64,000 nucleotides of DNA from DASQDN01 sp963844855 (GCA_963844855.1 CAWJQP010000016.1:62001-126000), one strand, 5' to 3'; positions 10,401 to 19,979 are shown, numbered from the stretch's first letter. The notes: generated from the letters alone by a model not told the origin. A program made the numbers and translations.

Positions 10401-11025
10401 TAAAAGCAACTTTGTATACGAATTGCCCTTCGGGACCGGCCGGCGTCTGAATTACAGCCCGCTGAGTCGCGTACTGTCCGGCTGGATCCTAGGCGGCAAC
10501 ATGATATGGCAGTCAGGCAGCCCCTTTTCCGTCCTGTCAACGCGAGGAACGTTCAACCGAGGCGCTCGCTCGGCGACGAATACAGCGGGTTCGACTCTAG
10601 GAGGGGATCAACTGGATGAAAAAGTCGGTTTCTTCATGACTGGGAATGGGCCGATGTTCATTCATCCGTCGGCGATTGGCTCCGATGGTCGAGGCGTCGG
10701 AGCCGACGGCGCCGCTCCGTTCAACGGTCAGATCTTCGTCAATCCTTCGGCCGGAGAGATAGGAGCTCTTCAACGGCGGTCATTCAATGGGCCCTGGACT
10801 TTCAATCTCGATTTTTCCATTGTGAAGCGAACGCAAATCACCGAACGGCAATCGCTCGAGCTTCGGATGGAGGCGTTCAATTTCCTAAATCACGCCACAT
10901 TCTATGTCGGGGATGAAGCGGCGACAAACACGCGTTTCAATATCAATCAGCCCACGTTCGGCACAATTATTTCAAATGCCTTCGATTCCCGGAAGATCCA
11001 ATTCGGTCTGTACTATCGGTTCTAA
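7417..11025 (+). CDS. TonB-dependent receptor, Oar-like (second paralogue)
   Basis: 1202 residues from the ATG at 7417, supported by GGAAAGG nine bases upstream. The frame is open to 7288, but those residues lack a signal peptide, while MQTPGGANKPALLIGLFLFS does give one. Layout: signal peptide (~30 aa), carboxypeptidase-regulatory domain (GRLVGAVADVSGSPVPGAKV), plug (TVTMDGINIQDNFIRSNA), and a barrel ending in YYRF. It is the longest of the three receptors and only distantly similar to its neighbours, so the tandem array is old rather than a fresh duplication. Substrate not predictable. Confidence 0.9.
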   Translation: MQTPGGANKPALLIGLFLFSTGAFGQVAGRLVGAVADVSGSPVPGAKVGVMLRGGKIAVLTSATNEDGLFAIPGVRPEFYDLTIEAAGFTPVTLRAVKVDPARETNLNTINLEVAAVAQTVEVSAQIQGVQTGSAEISTTVTNQQIRDLPVLDRQVISLLTTQAGVSDGRGATVINGMRTSFATVTMDGINIQDNFIRSNALSFIPNRITVDQVSEVTISTSNANSTLGGGAAQVSFVSPSGTNSYHGNAYWYNRNSVFAANDWYNNKDGIEKPFLNQNQFGGSLGGPIVKDKLLFYGNYEVLRLRQQELANRTILTADARRGFYTYRDSAGQVRSVNILQTKGVQIDPQIADLLTKVPGPESGNNFRRGDSREDLLRNSIGYSYNIRNNLERDNLTGKVDYLLSTKHTFSGTYSMNRELVDRPDLENSFATIPRVSNDGRRHLLSVGWRWNPTPALTNELRGGFNLSPSLFNNSEEFPAFLLDRTTTYFDYPINTNTLPQGRDTNTYAFMDNASWMHGRHNIQFGFQNQRIRTSPFNDAGIYPVYALGISANNTNGLTQTDLPGISGNDLTQANLLLATLAGYVTSATQSFNVTSRDSGYVPGATELRNFRYDNYAWYVQDTWKMSPKLTVTFGLRYEYFTPLDERDSLTILPRIEGGNFINTLLSNATLDFAGNAVGRPYYKKDWNNFAPNVGVAYDLFGNGKSAIRAGYGVSYVNDDTIVAIRNTLQTNSGLNTTASIVGQTGRVSTNRPIIATPTFTMPRTFMDNNLLDPAAAFGLPDPNLVTPYVQQWNFGLQQEISGFVFEGRYVGNKLTKGLRSFDYNQVNINAGGFLDDFRRAQQNGFLARNAGRGFDPAYNPAVAGSQPLTVFPLLGSQGLLTNATIRGQIERGEVGTLAQTYVTNRLNGPINFFANPLALGANTMTNYSNSTYNSLQVEVRRRTNFGAQFQANYTWSKVLSDALGDQQTRFEAFLDMNNAALERARAPFDITHAIKSNFVYELPFGTGRRLNYSPLSRVLSGWILGGNMIWQSGSPFSVLSTRGTFNRGARSATNTAGSTLGGDQLDEKVGFFMTGNGPMFIHPSAIGSDGRGVGADGAAPFNGQIFVNPSAGEIGALQRRSFNGPWTFNLDFSIVKRTQITERQSLELRMEAFNFLNHATFYVGDEAATNTRFNINQPTFGTIISNAFDSRKIQFGLYYRF

Positions 11026-11183
11026 TTCTTTCGGTTCGGGACGTCCCTTACGGGCGTCCTGAACGGTAAATAATTCGTTAAATTTTCAGTTCTCGCGACT
11101 ACCCATATTTGCGGGGAACGCCTATCCCTCCAATTCATCACTGCTAAGCTCGTAGTTACACGTTATCTTGTTGGGAAAGCAAT

Positions 11184-14100
11184 ATGTACAGAATGAAACT
11201 CGCAGGCAATACGCTTGCAGCGCTAATATTTTTTGCGTCTCTGATATTTGGTCAGACGAGCCGTGGCACTATAACGGGAATCGTTACCGATGCGTCCGCC
11301 GCGGCCGCGCCGAACGCTTCCGTCGAACTCACAAGTAGAGAGACTGGAATTACTCGTACAACTACTACAAATGAAGGCGGAGTATACCGCTTCGACGCAG
11401 TTGACCTCGGTGAATATGATGTAACGGTCAAGAGCGTCGGCTTCAAAACCATAACCAATCGCTCCGTCAATATTCAAGCAGCCCAAACCGTTAGCATTGA
11501 TGTTCGCCTGGAGATTGGCGACAACGTCAGCGTAGTCGAAGTATCAGCCGAAGCGGTGCAACTTCAAACCGAAGCGCCCGTGCGTGGCGGCAATGTCTCC
11601 CAGAATCAAGCGATCAAATTGCCATATTCGAGCCGCAATCCCAATATGCTCGCAATCAATCTTCCTGGTGTCAATGAACAACGGCAAGCCGCCGCTGGCA
11701 CGAGCACTTTTTCAGTGAACGGCGCGCGAGGCCGTTCTAATAACTTCCTGCTCAACGGAACTGAAAACAATGACATTTCGGTTGCGGGCCAGGCCTTCCA
11801 GATAAAGAACCCGGAAGTCGTCGCTGAGGTATCCATACAAACCTCGAACTTTGACGCAGAATTCGGACGGGCCGGCGGCGCGGTGATCAACGTGATCACA
11901 AAGTCCGGCACGAACAATTTTCATGGTTCCGCCAGCTATTTGGTGGACGTCACGAATGACGACGCGATCACAAACACTCAGGCGCTCGATCCAGTCATCA
12001 CCTCCCGAGGCAAGATGCTGCCTGGAACTGAGCAGTATTTTTCAGGAACACTAGGCGGTCCAATCGTTAAGGATCGAACGTTCTTTTTCGCGGCATGGCA
12101 GGAGCAGCGCCAGCGTTCGACCAGCCAGGTGACTTTGACGACTCTGTCACAGGCGGGAAGGGACAGACTCCGCGAGTTATTCCCACAAGGCGCAAACCCG
12201 CGCGCCGATTTGTATTTGAACCTTACCGCTGGCGCAATCGCTACCGGGCAGTTGTCGCAGACGGAACTCGGCGGAGGCCGAGGGAGTGTGCAAACAGGTA
12301 CTGCGCTGTATGCATTTCCTCAGAAGCTCGATGCCCGCCAGTTCTCGGCGAAGATCGATCACAAGCTGAGCGATGCCGATATGTTGGCGGTCAGCTACAA
12401 TCACGATCGAAGCGATCGGCCTCGGTATACGCAGAACTTGCCGGGCATGCAGACGAGCACGATGTCGCGCTTTCACAACGTCGTGCTATCGGAAACACAC
12501 GTGTTTTCGCCATCGTTCACGAACGAACTGCGGTTGCCGTTCAATCGAATCGACTTTGATTCACCAGCCGACACGGAGAATCCTCTCGGCTCAACGATGC
12601 CGCTTTATACGCTGACTCCGCTCTCGAATTTGGGGGTCCCGACGACTGTCCCGCAGGGCCGAATCGCAAACAACTTCGCCTTGCAGGATACGCTCAACTA
12701 CATTCGTGGAAGGCACTCGTTTCGCTTCGGAGTCGACTTGTTGAATCAGCGATCTCGCCAGTCCGCTCCGATGGTCACTCGCGGCAATATCATTTACAGT
12801 GTCGGCGGCGGCTATCAAACCTTCGCCAATTTCCTCGACGATTTCGGCGGATCGGCCGGAAGCGCTAATCGCGACTTTGGCAGTCCGGTCTACTATCCCG
12901 AGTTGTTCCGACAAGCTTACTTCTTCCAGGACAGATGGCAGATGACTCCCGGCCTGACAGTCACTCTCGGCCTGCGCTATGAGAACTTCGGCACGCCGAT
13001 GAATTCTTTGCCCACTCCGGCGTACACCGGTCTGTTCAATATCGACCCACGAACAGGGACGGGCCCATTCAACCAACCGAACGAAGTACCTGCCGACAAC
13101 AACAACTTCGGTCCGGCGGTTGGAATTACGTATTCTCCGTCGTTCGATGATGGGATTCTCGGGAAGCTGTTCGGCAATCGCAAAACGGTGTTCCGCACAG
13201 GGTATAACATTACCTACGATTCGTTCTTCAACAACATTGCGTCGAACATCGCATCATCGGCACCGAACTTGATCGCGACGCAATTGTTATCGAGATCGGT
13301 GACTGGAGCAGAGCGGGGAGTTCCCAATTTCTCCGAGAAACTACCGATTACTGCCCGGGCGTTGACACCAAAGGATTCTCAAACCCTCGTTTCGGGAGAT
13401 CTCGTAAATCCCTACTATCAGCGCTGGTCCTTTGGCATCCAACGCGAATTGCCCGGCAACACAGTTTTCGAAACCGCCTATGTTGGCTCAAACGGCGTAA
13501 AGTTGTATATCCAGGAAGACCTCAATCCTATTGTTCCTCTATCGCTGCAAGTGTTGCCGGCCGGCTTTAACTCCCTCGAACAGTTGCAGCAGACGCTGAG
13601 CGCCAGCGCCAATCCGTACGCACTCGAAGCCCGTCTCGATCCAATGCAGGGAGCGCGCAACATTCGAACGAACGGTGGACATTCCAGCTACCATTCGCTG
13701 CAGACAGAAGTGCGCAAACGATTCACGAATCGGCTTGGTTTCAGCGCTGCCTGGACATGGGCCAAGCTGATGGACAACGCCAGTGAGATTTTCCAGTACA
13801 ACAACACGAGTCACGTCGCTAGTTATCCGTCCCCGTTCGGCGGTCAACAACTGGAACGTGCCGTATCCTTATACGATCGAACTCATCGGCTCGTGCTGAC
13901 TTACCTATACGAGTTACCGTTCTTTCAATCGCAACGTGGCGTGCTAGGACGAGTGCTCGGAGGCTGGCAAGCTGCGGGTGTAACGACGTTCGAATCAGGA
14001 GTTCCTTACAGCGCGACCAACGGAGTCGATTCTGATGGGATCGGTGGCGCCAACCGCTCCGACCTCAATCCGGCGGGACAGCCTGGAGTTCGCGCTCAGT

Positions 14101-14528
14101 TTGTCGGCGTGTCTGCCAGCAATCCGTTTGGTTATGTCAACCCGGACGTTTTCAACCCGTCGACCGGCGGTTATGTCTCAGTGCCGATCGATCCAAAGGA
14201 AGCTCGTTATATCGGTCTCCCGACGACCGCCGGACGCACCGGAAATGCCGGCCGCAACCTGGAGCGCATTCCTGGCCTCAAGAATTGGAACGTCAACCTG
14301 ATCAAGAATGTTCGCATCAGCGAACGCTTCAGCACTGAGTTCCGGACGGAGTTCTATAACATCTGGAACACACCGCAGTACGGTTACTTCAGTGCCAGCC
14401 CATTCACACCTGGGGAAGGCACAATCGCCTCAAACGTCAGCGGATCCCTGGCGGGCCGCTTCCTGAATCCGACGTTCCTCGAGGCGGGTGGTCGGGTTAT
14501 CCGCTATCAACTGACTCTTCGCTTCTAG
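11184..14528 (+). CDS. TonB-dependent receptor, Oar-like (third paralogue)
   Basis: 1114 residues. The ATG at 11184 follows GGGAAAG at a normal distance. Signal peptide to ~residue 25 (LIFFASLIFGQ), then a carboxypeptidase-regulatory domain (RGTITGIVTDASAAAAPNAS), plug (NNFLLNGTENNDISVAGQ; FDAEFGRAGGAVINVITKSG) and a barrel ending LTLRF. It closes the receptor array. Its stop codon overlaps by four bases the stop of the convergent glycosyltransferase gene, and a perfect 15-bp hairpin lies 11 bp downstream and could end transcription. Family assignment is secure; the transported compound is not known. Confidence 0.92.
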   Translation: MYRMKLAGNTLAALIFFASLIFGQTSRGTITGIVTDASAAAAPNASVELTSRETGITRTTTTNEGGVYRFDAVDLGEYDVTVKSVGFKTITNRSVNIQAAQTVSIDVRLEIGDNVSVVEVSAEAVQLQTEAPVRGGNVSQNQAIKLPYSSRNPNMLAINLPGVNEQRQAAAGTSTFSVNGARGRSNNFLLNGTENNDISVAGQAFQIKNPEVVAEVSIQTSNFDAEFGRAGGAVINVITKSGTNNFHGSASYLVDVTNDDAITNTQALDPVITSRGKMLPGTEQYFSGTLGGPIVKDRTFFFAAWQEQRQRSTSQVTLTTLSQAGRDRLRELFPQGANPRADLYLNLTAGAIATGQLSQTELGGGRGSVQTGTALYAFPQKLDARQFSAKIDHKLSDADMLAVSYNHDRSDRPRYTQNLPGMQTSTMSRFHNVVLSETHVFSPSFTNELRLPFNRIDFDSPADTENPLGSTMPLYTLTPLSNLGVPTTVPQGRIANNFALQDTLNYIRGRHSFRFGVDLLNQRSRQSAPMVTRGNIIYSVGGGYQTFANFLDDFGGSAGSANRDFGSPVYYPELFRQAYFFQDRWQMTPGLTVTLGLRYENFGTPMNSLPTPAYTGLFNIDPRTGTGPFNQPNEVPADNNNFGPAVGITYSPSFDDGILGKLFGNRKTVFRTGYNITYDSFFNNIASNIASSAPNLIATQLLSRSVTGAERGVPNFSEKLPITARALTPKDSQTLVSGDLVNPYYQRWSFGIQRELPGNTVFETAYVGSNGVKLYIQEDLNPIVPLSLQVLPAGFNSLEQLQQTLSASANPYALEARLDPMQGARNIRTNGGHSSYHSLQTEVRKRFTNRLGFSAAWTWAKLMDNASEIFQYNNTSHVASYPSPFGGQQLERAVSLYDRTHRLVLTYLYELPFFQSQRGVLGRVLGGWQAAGVTTFESGVPYSATNGVDSDGIGGANRSDLNPAGQPGVRAQFVGVSASNPFGYVNPDVFNPSTGGYVSVPIDPKEARYIGLPTTAGRTGNAGRNLERIPGLKNWNVNLIKNVRISERFSTEFRTEFYNIWNTPQYGYFSASPFTPGEGTIASNVSGSLAGRFLNPTFLEAGGRVIRYQLTLRF

Positions 14529-15619
14529 CCCAAGCGTGTGAAGAACTCGGCGGAACGCTCCGCCGAGTTCTTCCACGTATACTTCCTCGCCAGTTCCCTT
14601 CCCTTCATACCAAGACTTTCCCGTAAGGTCCGCGACGTCAGAAGGCGATCCAGAGCTGAGCTTAACTCCCCAGCGCTTCGCGGATCGACAAGAACGCCGC
14701 CATCGCCGACAACCTCCGGCATTGAGGAAATATTCGATGTGACCACAGGCACACCGGCCGCCATCGCCTGCGCGATCGGGAAGCCGAAGCCCTCATAAAA
14801 TGATGGATAAGCAAAGACACTGGCTGCAGCAGTGATCGAAGGCAAGTCGGCTTCGGGTACATAGCCTAACACTCTTACTCCGTGAATTCCCGATCGAAGT
14901 CGATTGACAGTGGCATTTCCTGCCCAACCGATCGGACCGACAAAGACAAGCTCGTGGGCATCGCGAGTGGAGGCGGGCAATTGCAGCCAGGCGTCAAGCA
15001 GGGTATCGACGTTCTTCCTCGGTTCGACAGTCCCGACGAAGAGCACGAACGGTTTGTCTAGTTTGTATGTTTTCCCCACCGACTGCGCTGCAAAATACGT
15101 ATCCGGTATTCCAGGATAGATAACTTCGATCCGATTGGCATTGAGGTTTAGCAGGCGAATTGCATCTTCCTTGGCGCTCTGCGAAATTGCGATCAGACCA
15201 CTGGCCCGCTTGAACACGCGATCAAAATGTTTCGATTCGGCGCGCACGTTTGCCGCGGTATGGAATTGCGGCATCACCAGGCAGGTCATGTCGTATATTG
15301 TGCCGGTCAATTTCACGCCGTGTGGGACAGCGTGAACTTGATTGGACGCATGAAATATGTCCACATTTCGCACGGCGGCATTGATTGCGGGTGGAAAAAC
15401 TTTGTTGATGAACTGCAACACTCCAATCCGCGGATATGTCTGGATCGGCGTGAGCACGGAACGATCGTGATCGAGCGAATCGATAGAACCAAGTAGTGGA
15501 AACGCTGTGATGTGGTGCTGCGGCGCATATTCGCGCAGCGCGCGCATCCAGTAGTACAAGTAATTTTTGATCCCTGCCGATCGCAACAGCAGAGCGGTTG
15601 CGTCAATGCAAATTCGCAT
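14525..15619 (-). CDS. Glycosyltransferase family 4 (GT-B)
   Basis: 364 residues, start MRICIDATALLLRSAGIKNY, normal length. N-terminal Rossmann domain; the C-terminal nucleotide-sugar domain begins with KPFVLFVGTVEPRKNVDTLL and contains VRVLGYVPEADLPSI and YEGFGFPIAQAMAAGVPVV. In most GT4 enzymes the last motif is E-x7-E; here the second Glu position appears to be Gln (EGFGFPIAQ), which is worth noting. It probably adds a sugar to a surface glycan or lipid-linked oligosaccharide at the inner face of the membrane. It overlaps the upstream membrane glycosyltransferase gene by 17 bp, so the two are almost surely cotranscribed. Confidence 0.9.
   Translation of the reverse strand: MRICIDATALLLRSAGIKNYLYYWMRALREYAPQHHITAFPLLGSIDSLDHDRSVLTPIQTYPRIGVLQFINKVFPPAINAAVRNVDIFHASNQVHAVPHGVKLTGTIYDMTCLVMPQFHTAANVRAESKHFDRVFKRASGLIAISQSAKEDAIRLLNLNANRIEVIYPGIPDTYFAAQSVGKTYKLDKPFVLFVGTVEPRKNVDTLLDAWLQLPASTRDAHELVFVGPIGWAGNATVNRLRSGIHGVRVLGYVPEADLPSITAAASVFAYPSFYEGFGFPIAQAMAAGVPVVTSNISSMPEVVGDGGVLVDPRSAGELSSALDRLLTSRTLRESLGMKGRELARKYTWKNSAERSAEFFTRLG
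14535..14577. terminator. Perfect long hairpin between convergent genes, inside coding sequence
   Basis: Left arm 14540-14554 (GAAGAACTCGGCGGA) pairs perfectly with right arm 14559-14573 over a 4-base loop. After a single bulged base, four more pairs (CGTG/CACG) extend the stem to 19 bp. It starts just after the stop of the third receptor gene, so it is well placed to terminate that transcript. At the same time it lies within the last codons of the opposite-strand glycosyltransferase (NSAERSAEFF). There is no T run after either arm, so if it terminates it is not a classic intrinsic terminator. It may act as an mRNA 3'-end stabiliser. Confidence 0.5.
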
Positions 15620-17402
15620 GATTGGTGAACAGATACTTCCCGCCAGATTCTTTAACGTTGATCAGCGTCGACTTGCCAACGAGTCCTTCAAACCGCCCTA
15701 ACGATGGCTTCTCAACGAGTACATAGTATCGTTCGGGAGACTGCCAGCGCCGAGCGAACTCAATGTCGTCGATGAAGACATCGGGAGCGCCCGGCGCGTA
15801 CGAGCCGTATTCCAGGTTCATGATACGGCCGTTTAACAAAAGCGCACGTCGATTCGTGTAAAAGAAGATGGATGAAAACGTGTAGTACTGATTGTCCGCG
15901 ATGAGCTGTCCTGGGGGGGCGTTCACTAATGCTTGTCCAAGCGCGCGAGACGACAGGTACGGATCGAACACAACCAGGGCAAGACGAGCCGCGTTGAGAA
16001 ACAGCGCCATCATCACGCCTATCGCCAGAAAGCGCACTCGCCAAGCGCCGACCGCGCCGACCAGGAAGGCAACACCCGCAACAATCAGCGGAATCCTCAA
16101 GTAGGCAAACGATTCAAGCGTAAGATCACCCATGTGCCCAAGCGACAGAGTGTACGCCTCCGGGTTCTGCGTGAGAGCGCTGGAAATGTCACCCGGCGTT
16201 GGCAGCCCTCGAACATGCCAAAGAATGACGGCTATCGCGATAGCCGCAGTCCCCGCTACAACCGCGAGAAGCTTGGAACCGATGCGAGTCCACACGTTGT
16301 CCGTTGCCATCGCGCATCCCAGCAACAACGCCATCGCAGGATAGATCGGCATCGAATAGTATTCCTGCGTAGTCGAAAATGTGAAGAACACGAGTACGAA
16401 TCCCGCCCAACACAGCGCCAAGAGCCTCGTTCGTCCCGCGCGATCCACCGGTTTATAAGATAGCCGCGCAATCCCGGGCAGGTATACGCTCCAGGGAAAA
16501 AGCCAAAGTAGATGGAACAGCCAGAACAAAATCCGCGGTACGGTATTGTAATCGCGCGGATGACGCATGTTCAGGAACCGGAACACATGCTCGTTCAGGA
16601 AATAGAACCAGAAGAAGCCATGATATTGGCCGGGTTCACTCTTCAGTGTTAAATCGAAGTAAGGCGGGTTGCGGAGCGTCGCCAGTACGTGCCAAGGCGC
16701 GGCAATAACCAACGCAATTGCCATCCCCTCGACAGGTCGAAGACGCCAAATTGAATCAAGTTGCTTCGTGAACAACAGATAAAGGCAAGCCGAGGCAATC
16801 GGAAACACGGCCGCGATCAGTCCCTTCAGCAACAGACCAGTGGCGATCGCCGCCCAGAACGTGTAGGCCCAAAGCTTCGGACGCCGCTCCTCTTCCTCGA
16901 GAGCCCGCAGGAAGGCCCACATCGCCAGCGCGATAGTCGTCGTTAGAATCACGTCTGGGATGAGAATGCGGGTAAACAAGAACAGCCCTATGCACGTTGC
17001 TAGACACAGTCCTGCATAGAATCCCGTGCGGGCGTCGAAAGCCCAACGTCCGATACGATTGGTAAGCCAGGCCAGAATAATCACGCTGAGTGCGATCGGT
17101 ATTCGGGCCGCCCAATCCTGAACACCGAAGATGGCGAATGAAATCGCCATCAGCCAATACACGAGCGGCGATTTTTCGAGATAGGCGACACCGTTTAGAC
17201 GCGCAGTCACCCAATCACCGGATTCGAGCATGTTGCGGGCGATCTGCGCCTGCACGGCATCGACATCGTCCATCAATGCGGGTGGGCTGATACAGGCTAC
17301 AAGGTAGATGGCCGCTGCGAACAAGCACACGAGAAGGTCATAACGTCGGGTAGTTCGTTGATCCAATGATCCATTATCAAGTACAGGCGAAAATCGGAAC
17401 AT
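15603..17402 (-). CDS. ArnT/PMT-like membrane glycosyltransferase (GT39)
   Basis: 599 residues from the ATG at 17402; an in-frame TTG four codons earlier is less likely. A first membrane segment (LVCLFAAAIYLVA) is followed by the acidic loop typical of GT-C enzymes (ALMDDVDAVQAQIARNML, with DD as probable metal or catalytic acids), SPLVYWLMAISFAIFG, and about 10-12 further membrane helices, then a periplasmic C-terminal domain. Such enzymes move a sugar from a polyprenyl phosphate to lipid or protein on the outer side of the inner membrane. Its start codon overlaps that of the divergent methyltransferase (CATG). The next gene overlaps its 3' end by 17 bp. Confidence 0.85.
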   Translation of the reverse strand: MFRFSPVLDNGSLDQRTTRRYDLLVCLFAAAIYLVACISPPALMDDVDAVQAQIARNMLESGDWVTARLNGVAYLEKSPLVYWLMAISFAIFGVQDWAARIPIALSVIILAWLTNRIGRWAFDARTGFYAGLCLATCIGLFLFTRILIPDVILTTTIALAMWAFLRALEEEERRPKLWAYTFWAAIATGLLLKGLIAAVFPIASACLYLLFTKQLDSIWRLRPVEGMAIALVIAAPWHVLATLRNPPYFDLTLKSEPGQYHGFFWFYFLNEHVFRFLNMRHPRDYNTVPRILFWLFHLLWLFPWSVYLPGIARLSYKPVDRAGRTRLLALCWAGFVLVFFTFSTTQEYYSMPIYPAMALLLGCAMATDNVWTRIGSKLLAVVAGTAAIAIAVILWHVRGLPTPGDISSALTQNPEAYTLSLGHMGDLTLESFAYLRIPLIVAGVAFLVGAVGAWRVRFLAIGVMMALFLNAARLALVVFDPYLSSRALGQALVNAPPGQLIADNQYYTFSSIFFYTNRRALLLNGRIMNLEYGSYAPGAPDVFIDDIEFARRWQSPERYYVLVEKPSLGRFEGLVGKSTLINVKESGGKYLFTNHANLH

Positions 17403-18159
17403 GGACCGATCCAAGGTGGATTACAACCAGATCGCGAAAACCTTTCATGCGCGATACGCCAGTGGAGGACTGGAAGGGATTGGCACGGCTCTTGTAGAAC
17501 TGGTCCGGGAAAGTCCCGCCCAAAAGATTCTGGAGGCCGGGTGCGGGACAGGCCACTGGATTGAGTGGCTACGGAAGAGGACGGCTGCCGAGGTATTCGG
17601 TCTGGACGCTTCGACGGGAATGCTCGGACAAGCGGCACAACGCATCGGTTCTGAAGGGCTGATTGCGGCCAACGCGAATAGTCTTCCTGTGCGGGAAGGG
17701 GCCTTCGGTTTTGTTTTTTGTGTGAATGCCTTTCATCATTTTGACGACCCATCTGATTTCCTCGCACAGGCGCCCAAGATGCTCATCCCTGGAGGAAAGC
17801 TGGCGATCATCGGCATCGATCCTCGCACGAGCCGACGCTACCAATATGAGTACTTCGAAGGCACGCTCGACCTGGACCTAAATCGTTACCCTTCTTTCGG
17901 GCAAATCGTAGACGGTATGGGACGGGCTGGGTTGGGCAATGTCGAAATGCGTGTCGTCGACGCTTACGACGTTTCTTTCGTCGGCGAAGAAATCTACCGG
18001 GATCCCTTTCTGGAGAAACCGAGTAACTCCCTTATGGCGCTTCTAACCGACGAAGTTTACGCGAAAGGCTTAAAGAACATCGCCGAAGCGATTGCCGCCG
18101 ACCCTCTTGTTCGCTTCCGTTCTAAAGTTGATTTCGCAATGATCACAGGCGTGCGATAG
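17401..18159 (+). CDS. Class I SAM-dependent methyltransferase
   Basis: 252 residues. Motif I is ILEAGCGTGHWIEWL (residues ~41-55), followed by acidic FGLDAS after strand 2 and a DPSDFL / LIPGGKLAIIGIDP stretch after strand 4, the ordinary class I fold. It probably methylates a small molecule or glycan residue, given its place among glycosyltransferase and amidotransferase genes; the substrate is not predictable. The ATG overlaps the start codon of the divergent membrane glycosyltransferase by two bases, so each promoter must lie inside the other gene. Its 3' end overlaps the convergent asparagine-synthase gene by 17 bp. Confidence 0.85.
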   Translation: MDRSKVDYNQIAKTFHARYASGGLEGIGTALVELVRESPAQKILEAGCGTGHWIEWLRKRTAAEVFGLDASTGMLGQAAQRIGSEGLIAANANSLPVREGAFGFVFCVNAFHHFDDPSDFLAQAPKMLIPGGKLAIIGIDPRTSRRYQYEYFEGTLDLDLNRYPSFGQIVDGMGRAGLGNVEMRVVDAYDVSFVGEEIYRDPFLEKPSNSLMALLTDEVYAKGLKNIAEAIAADPLVRFRSKVDFAMITGVR

Positions 18160-19979
18160 ACCATCGCTTGCGCCAGAGAAATAACATCAGCAGTCCCCAG
18201 AGATGGTATCCGTAATTCGCTTTTCGATCGAGATGATCGCTGATGACTCGGTGGACCCCAGGCCAATTGAAAATGCCCGTCGCTTCAACTGATTCGCGAT
18301 TGAGCGTGTCAAGTAGTAGCGGCTTGAGAATCGTACGAAACCAATGATGAGTCGGGATATCGAATCCCTGCTTTGATCTCGTCAAGACCGATTCGGGCAG
18401 CTTGTCGCGCATCAGTTCGCGAAGAATCCATTTTAGTTTCGAGCCTCGGATCTTGAAGTTCCTGGGTAGCCTCGCAGCGAACTCAACAATTCGATGATCG
18501 AGGAATGGAGGACGTACCTCCAAAGAGTGCGCCATACTCATACGATCGGTCTTATAGAGAATGTCGTCTGGTAAATAGTTGAGTTGATCGAGATACAAAA
18601 AGTCATCGGAGTTGGGGAACGGCACACTCCGATATGCGGAAGGCAACAACAAATGACGGCGCTGCGAAGAGGACCATGTCCCATTCCAGAAGAAATGCGC
18701 TTCATTGGGCGGCCAGAAGCGAGCCTTCGAGCATACGTTTGGCCTTATACTCGAGGCTGATCTTATCGTCTGAAACAGGCAATAGCCGCGTCGCTCCGAG
18801 CCCCGCTTTCAGCAGCGGCTTAGGCAACGCGCGCAATATGCGAGCATAGTCATCCGCCAAATACGTCTGATAGCCACCAAATAATTCATCTGCTCCCTCG
18901 CCGCTAAGAGCTACGGTTACGTGCTTTCGCGTCATCTTCGAGAGAAACCATACCGGTACCGCGCCCGCATCGGAACTCGGCTCATCTGAATAATAGGGAA
19001 GCTGATCGATTACTTCTCCCAACTCGACTTCCGGATGAAGATCGAATTCGTGATGATCTGTTCCATACTTTGTGGCGATCTCACGGAACCAAGGACTCTC
19101 GTCGAAACTGCGGCCCTGAAAGGATACTGAGAACGTCTTAAGCTGCCGGCCGGCCTCTTGGCAGGCATAGTGAACTACAGTCGAGGAATCGAGTCCTCCA
19201 CTGGACCACACGCCGAGCGGGACGTCCGAAACCAAGTGCTCACGAATAGAGGATCGCAGTAGTGCATCTAGCTCTTCCTTTGCAGCGCCCAGACTCATTG
19301 GCCGCGGGTCGAATTGCAGACGCCAGTAAGCATCTTGGGTTATGTGGCCATCGCGCCATTCGAGCCAGTGGCCGGGCGGAAGTTTCTCGATACCCTCCAC
19401 CATCGTGTGTTCCCCAGGGATGTAGTTGAGGGATAAATAGAGATTTAATCCGGTCAGGTTGAAACGGCGTTCTATTTCGGGGTGCTCGAAAAGATTCTTC
19501 AGCTCCGACCCGAAATAGATGTCATTGCCGCGGTGATGGAAATACAGCGGCTTGATTCCCAGCCGGTCACGGACAAGCACGAGACGGCGTTCCGACTCGA
19601 TCCAGATAGCAAACGCAAACATTCCGCGGAAGCGCGCAAAGGACTGTTTGCCCCATTGAGCGTACGCGCGAAGCACAACCTCGGTATCACAGTGCGACCG
19701 GAATCTAACGCCCAGAGATTCGAGTTCAGCACGGATCTCGGCATGGTTATAGACCTCACCATTGAAGACAATTACCGTGTCACCATCATCCGTACGCATC
19801 GGTTGATCTCCACCTGTCAGGTCGATGATCTTCAAGCGAACGGCGCCCAAGGACACTTGACGCGCCTCAAATGATCCGGATTGATCGGGACCCCGATGAT
19901 GAATACAGCGAGACGCCTCTTTAATACGCGCCGGGTCCGGCAAGAAATCCCGGTGCGTGAAGCCTGCGATACCGCACAT
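18143..19979 (-). pseudogene. asnB: Asparagine synthase (glutamine-hydrolysing), frameshifted
   Basis: The first frame (18702-19979) has the catalytic Cys2 of the glutaminase domain (MCGIAGFTHRDF), HHRGPDQSG, VFNGEVYNHAE and the ATP-pyrophosphatase loop SSGGLDSSTVV. It runs into a stop after MLEGSLLAAQ. The synthetase C-terminus continues in another frame as PNEAHFFWNGTWSSSQRRH, then DDILYKTDRMSMAHSLEVR, ending at 18143. Joining them needs removal of one base in the CTGGCC at 18711-18715. Total length (~612 codons) fits the family. Among glycosyltransferases such enzymes often amidate sugar acids of surface glycans. The gene may be newly inactive or the extra base may be a sequencing error. 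Confidence 0.85.

Noticed and set aside
11039..11061. Hairpin after the second receptor gene as terminator
   Set aside because: Stem GGACGTCCC / GGGCGTCC has a bulge and no T run follows; too weak to call.
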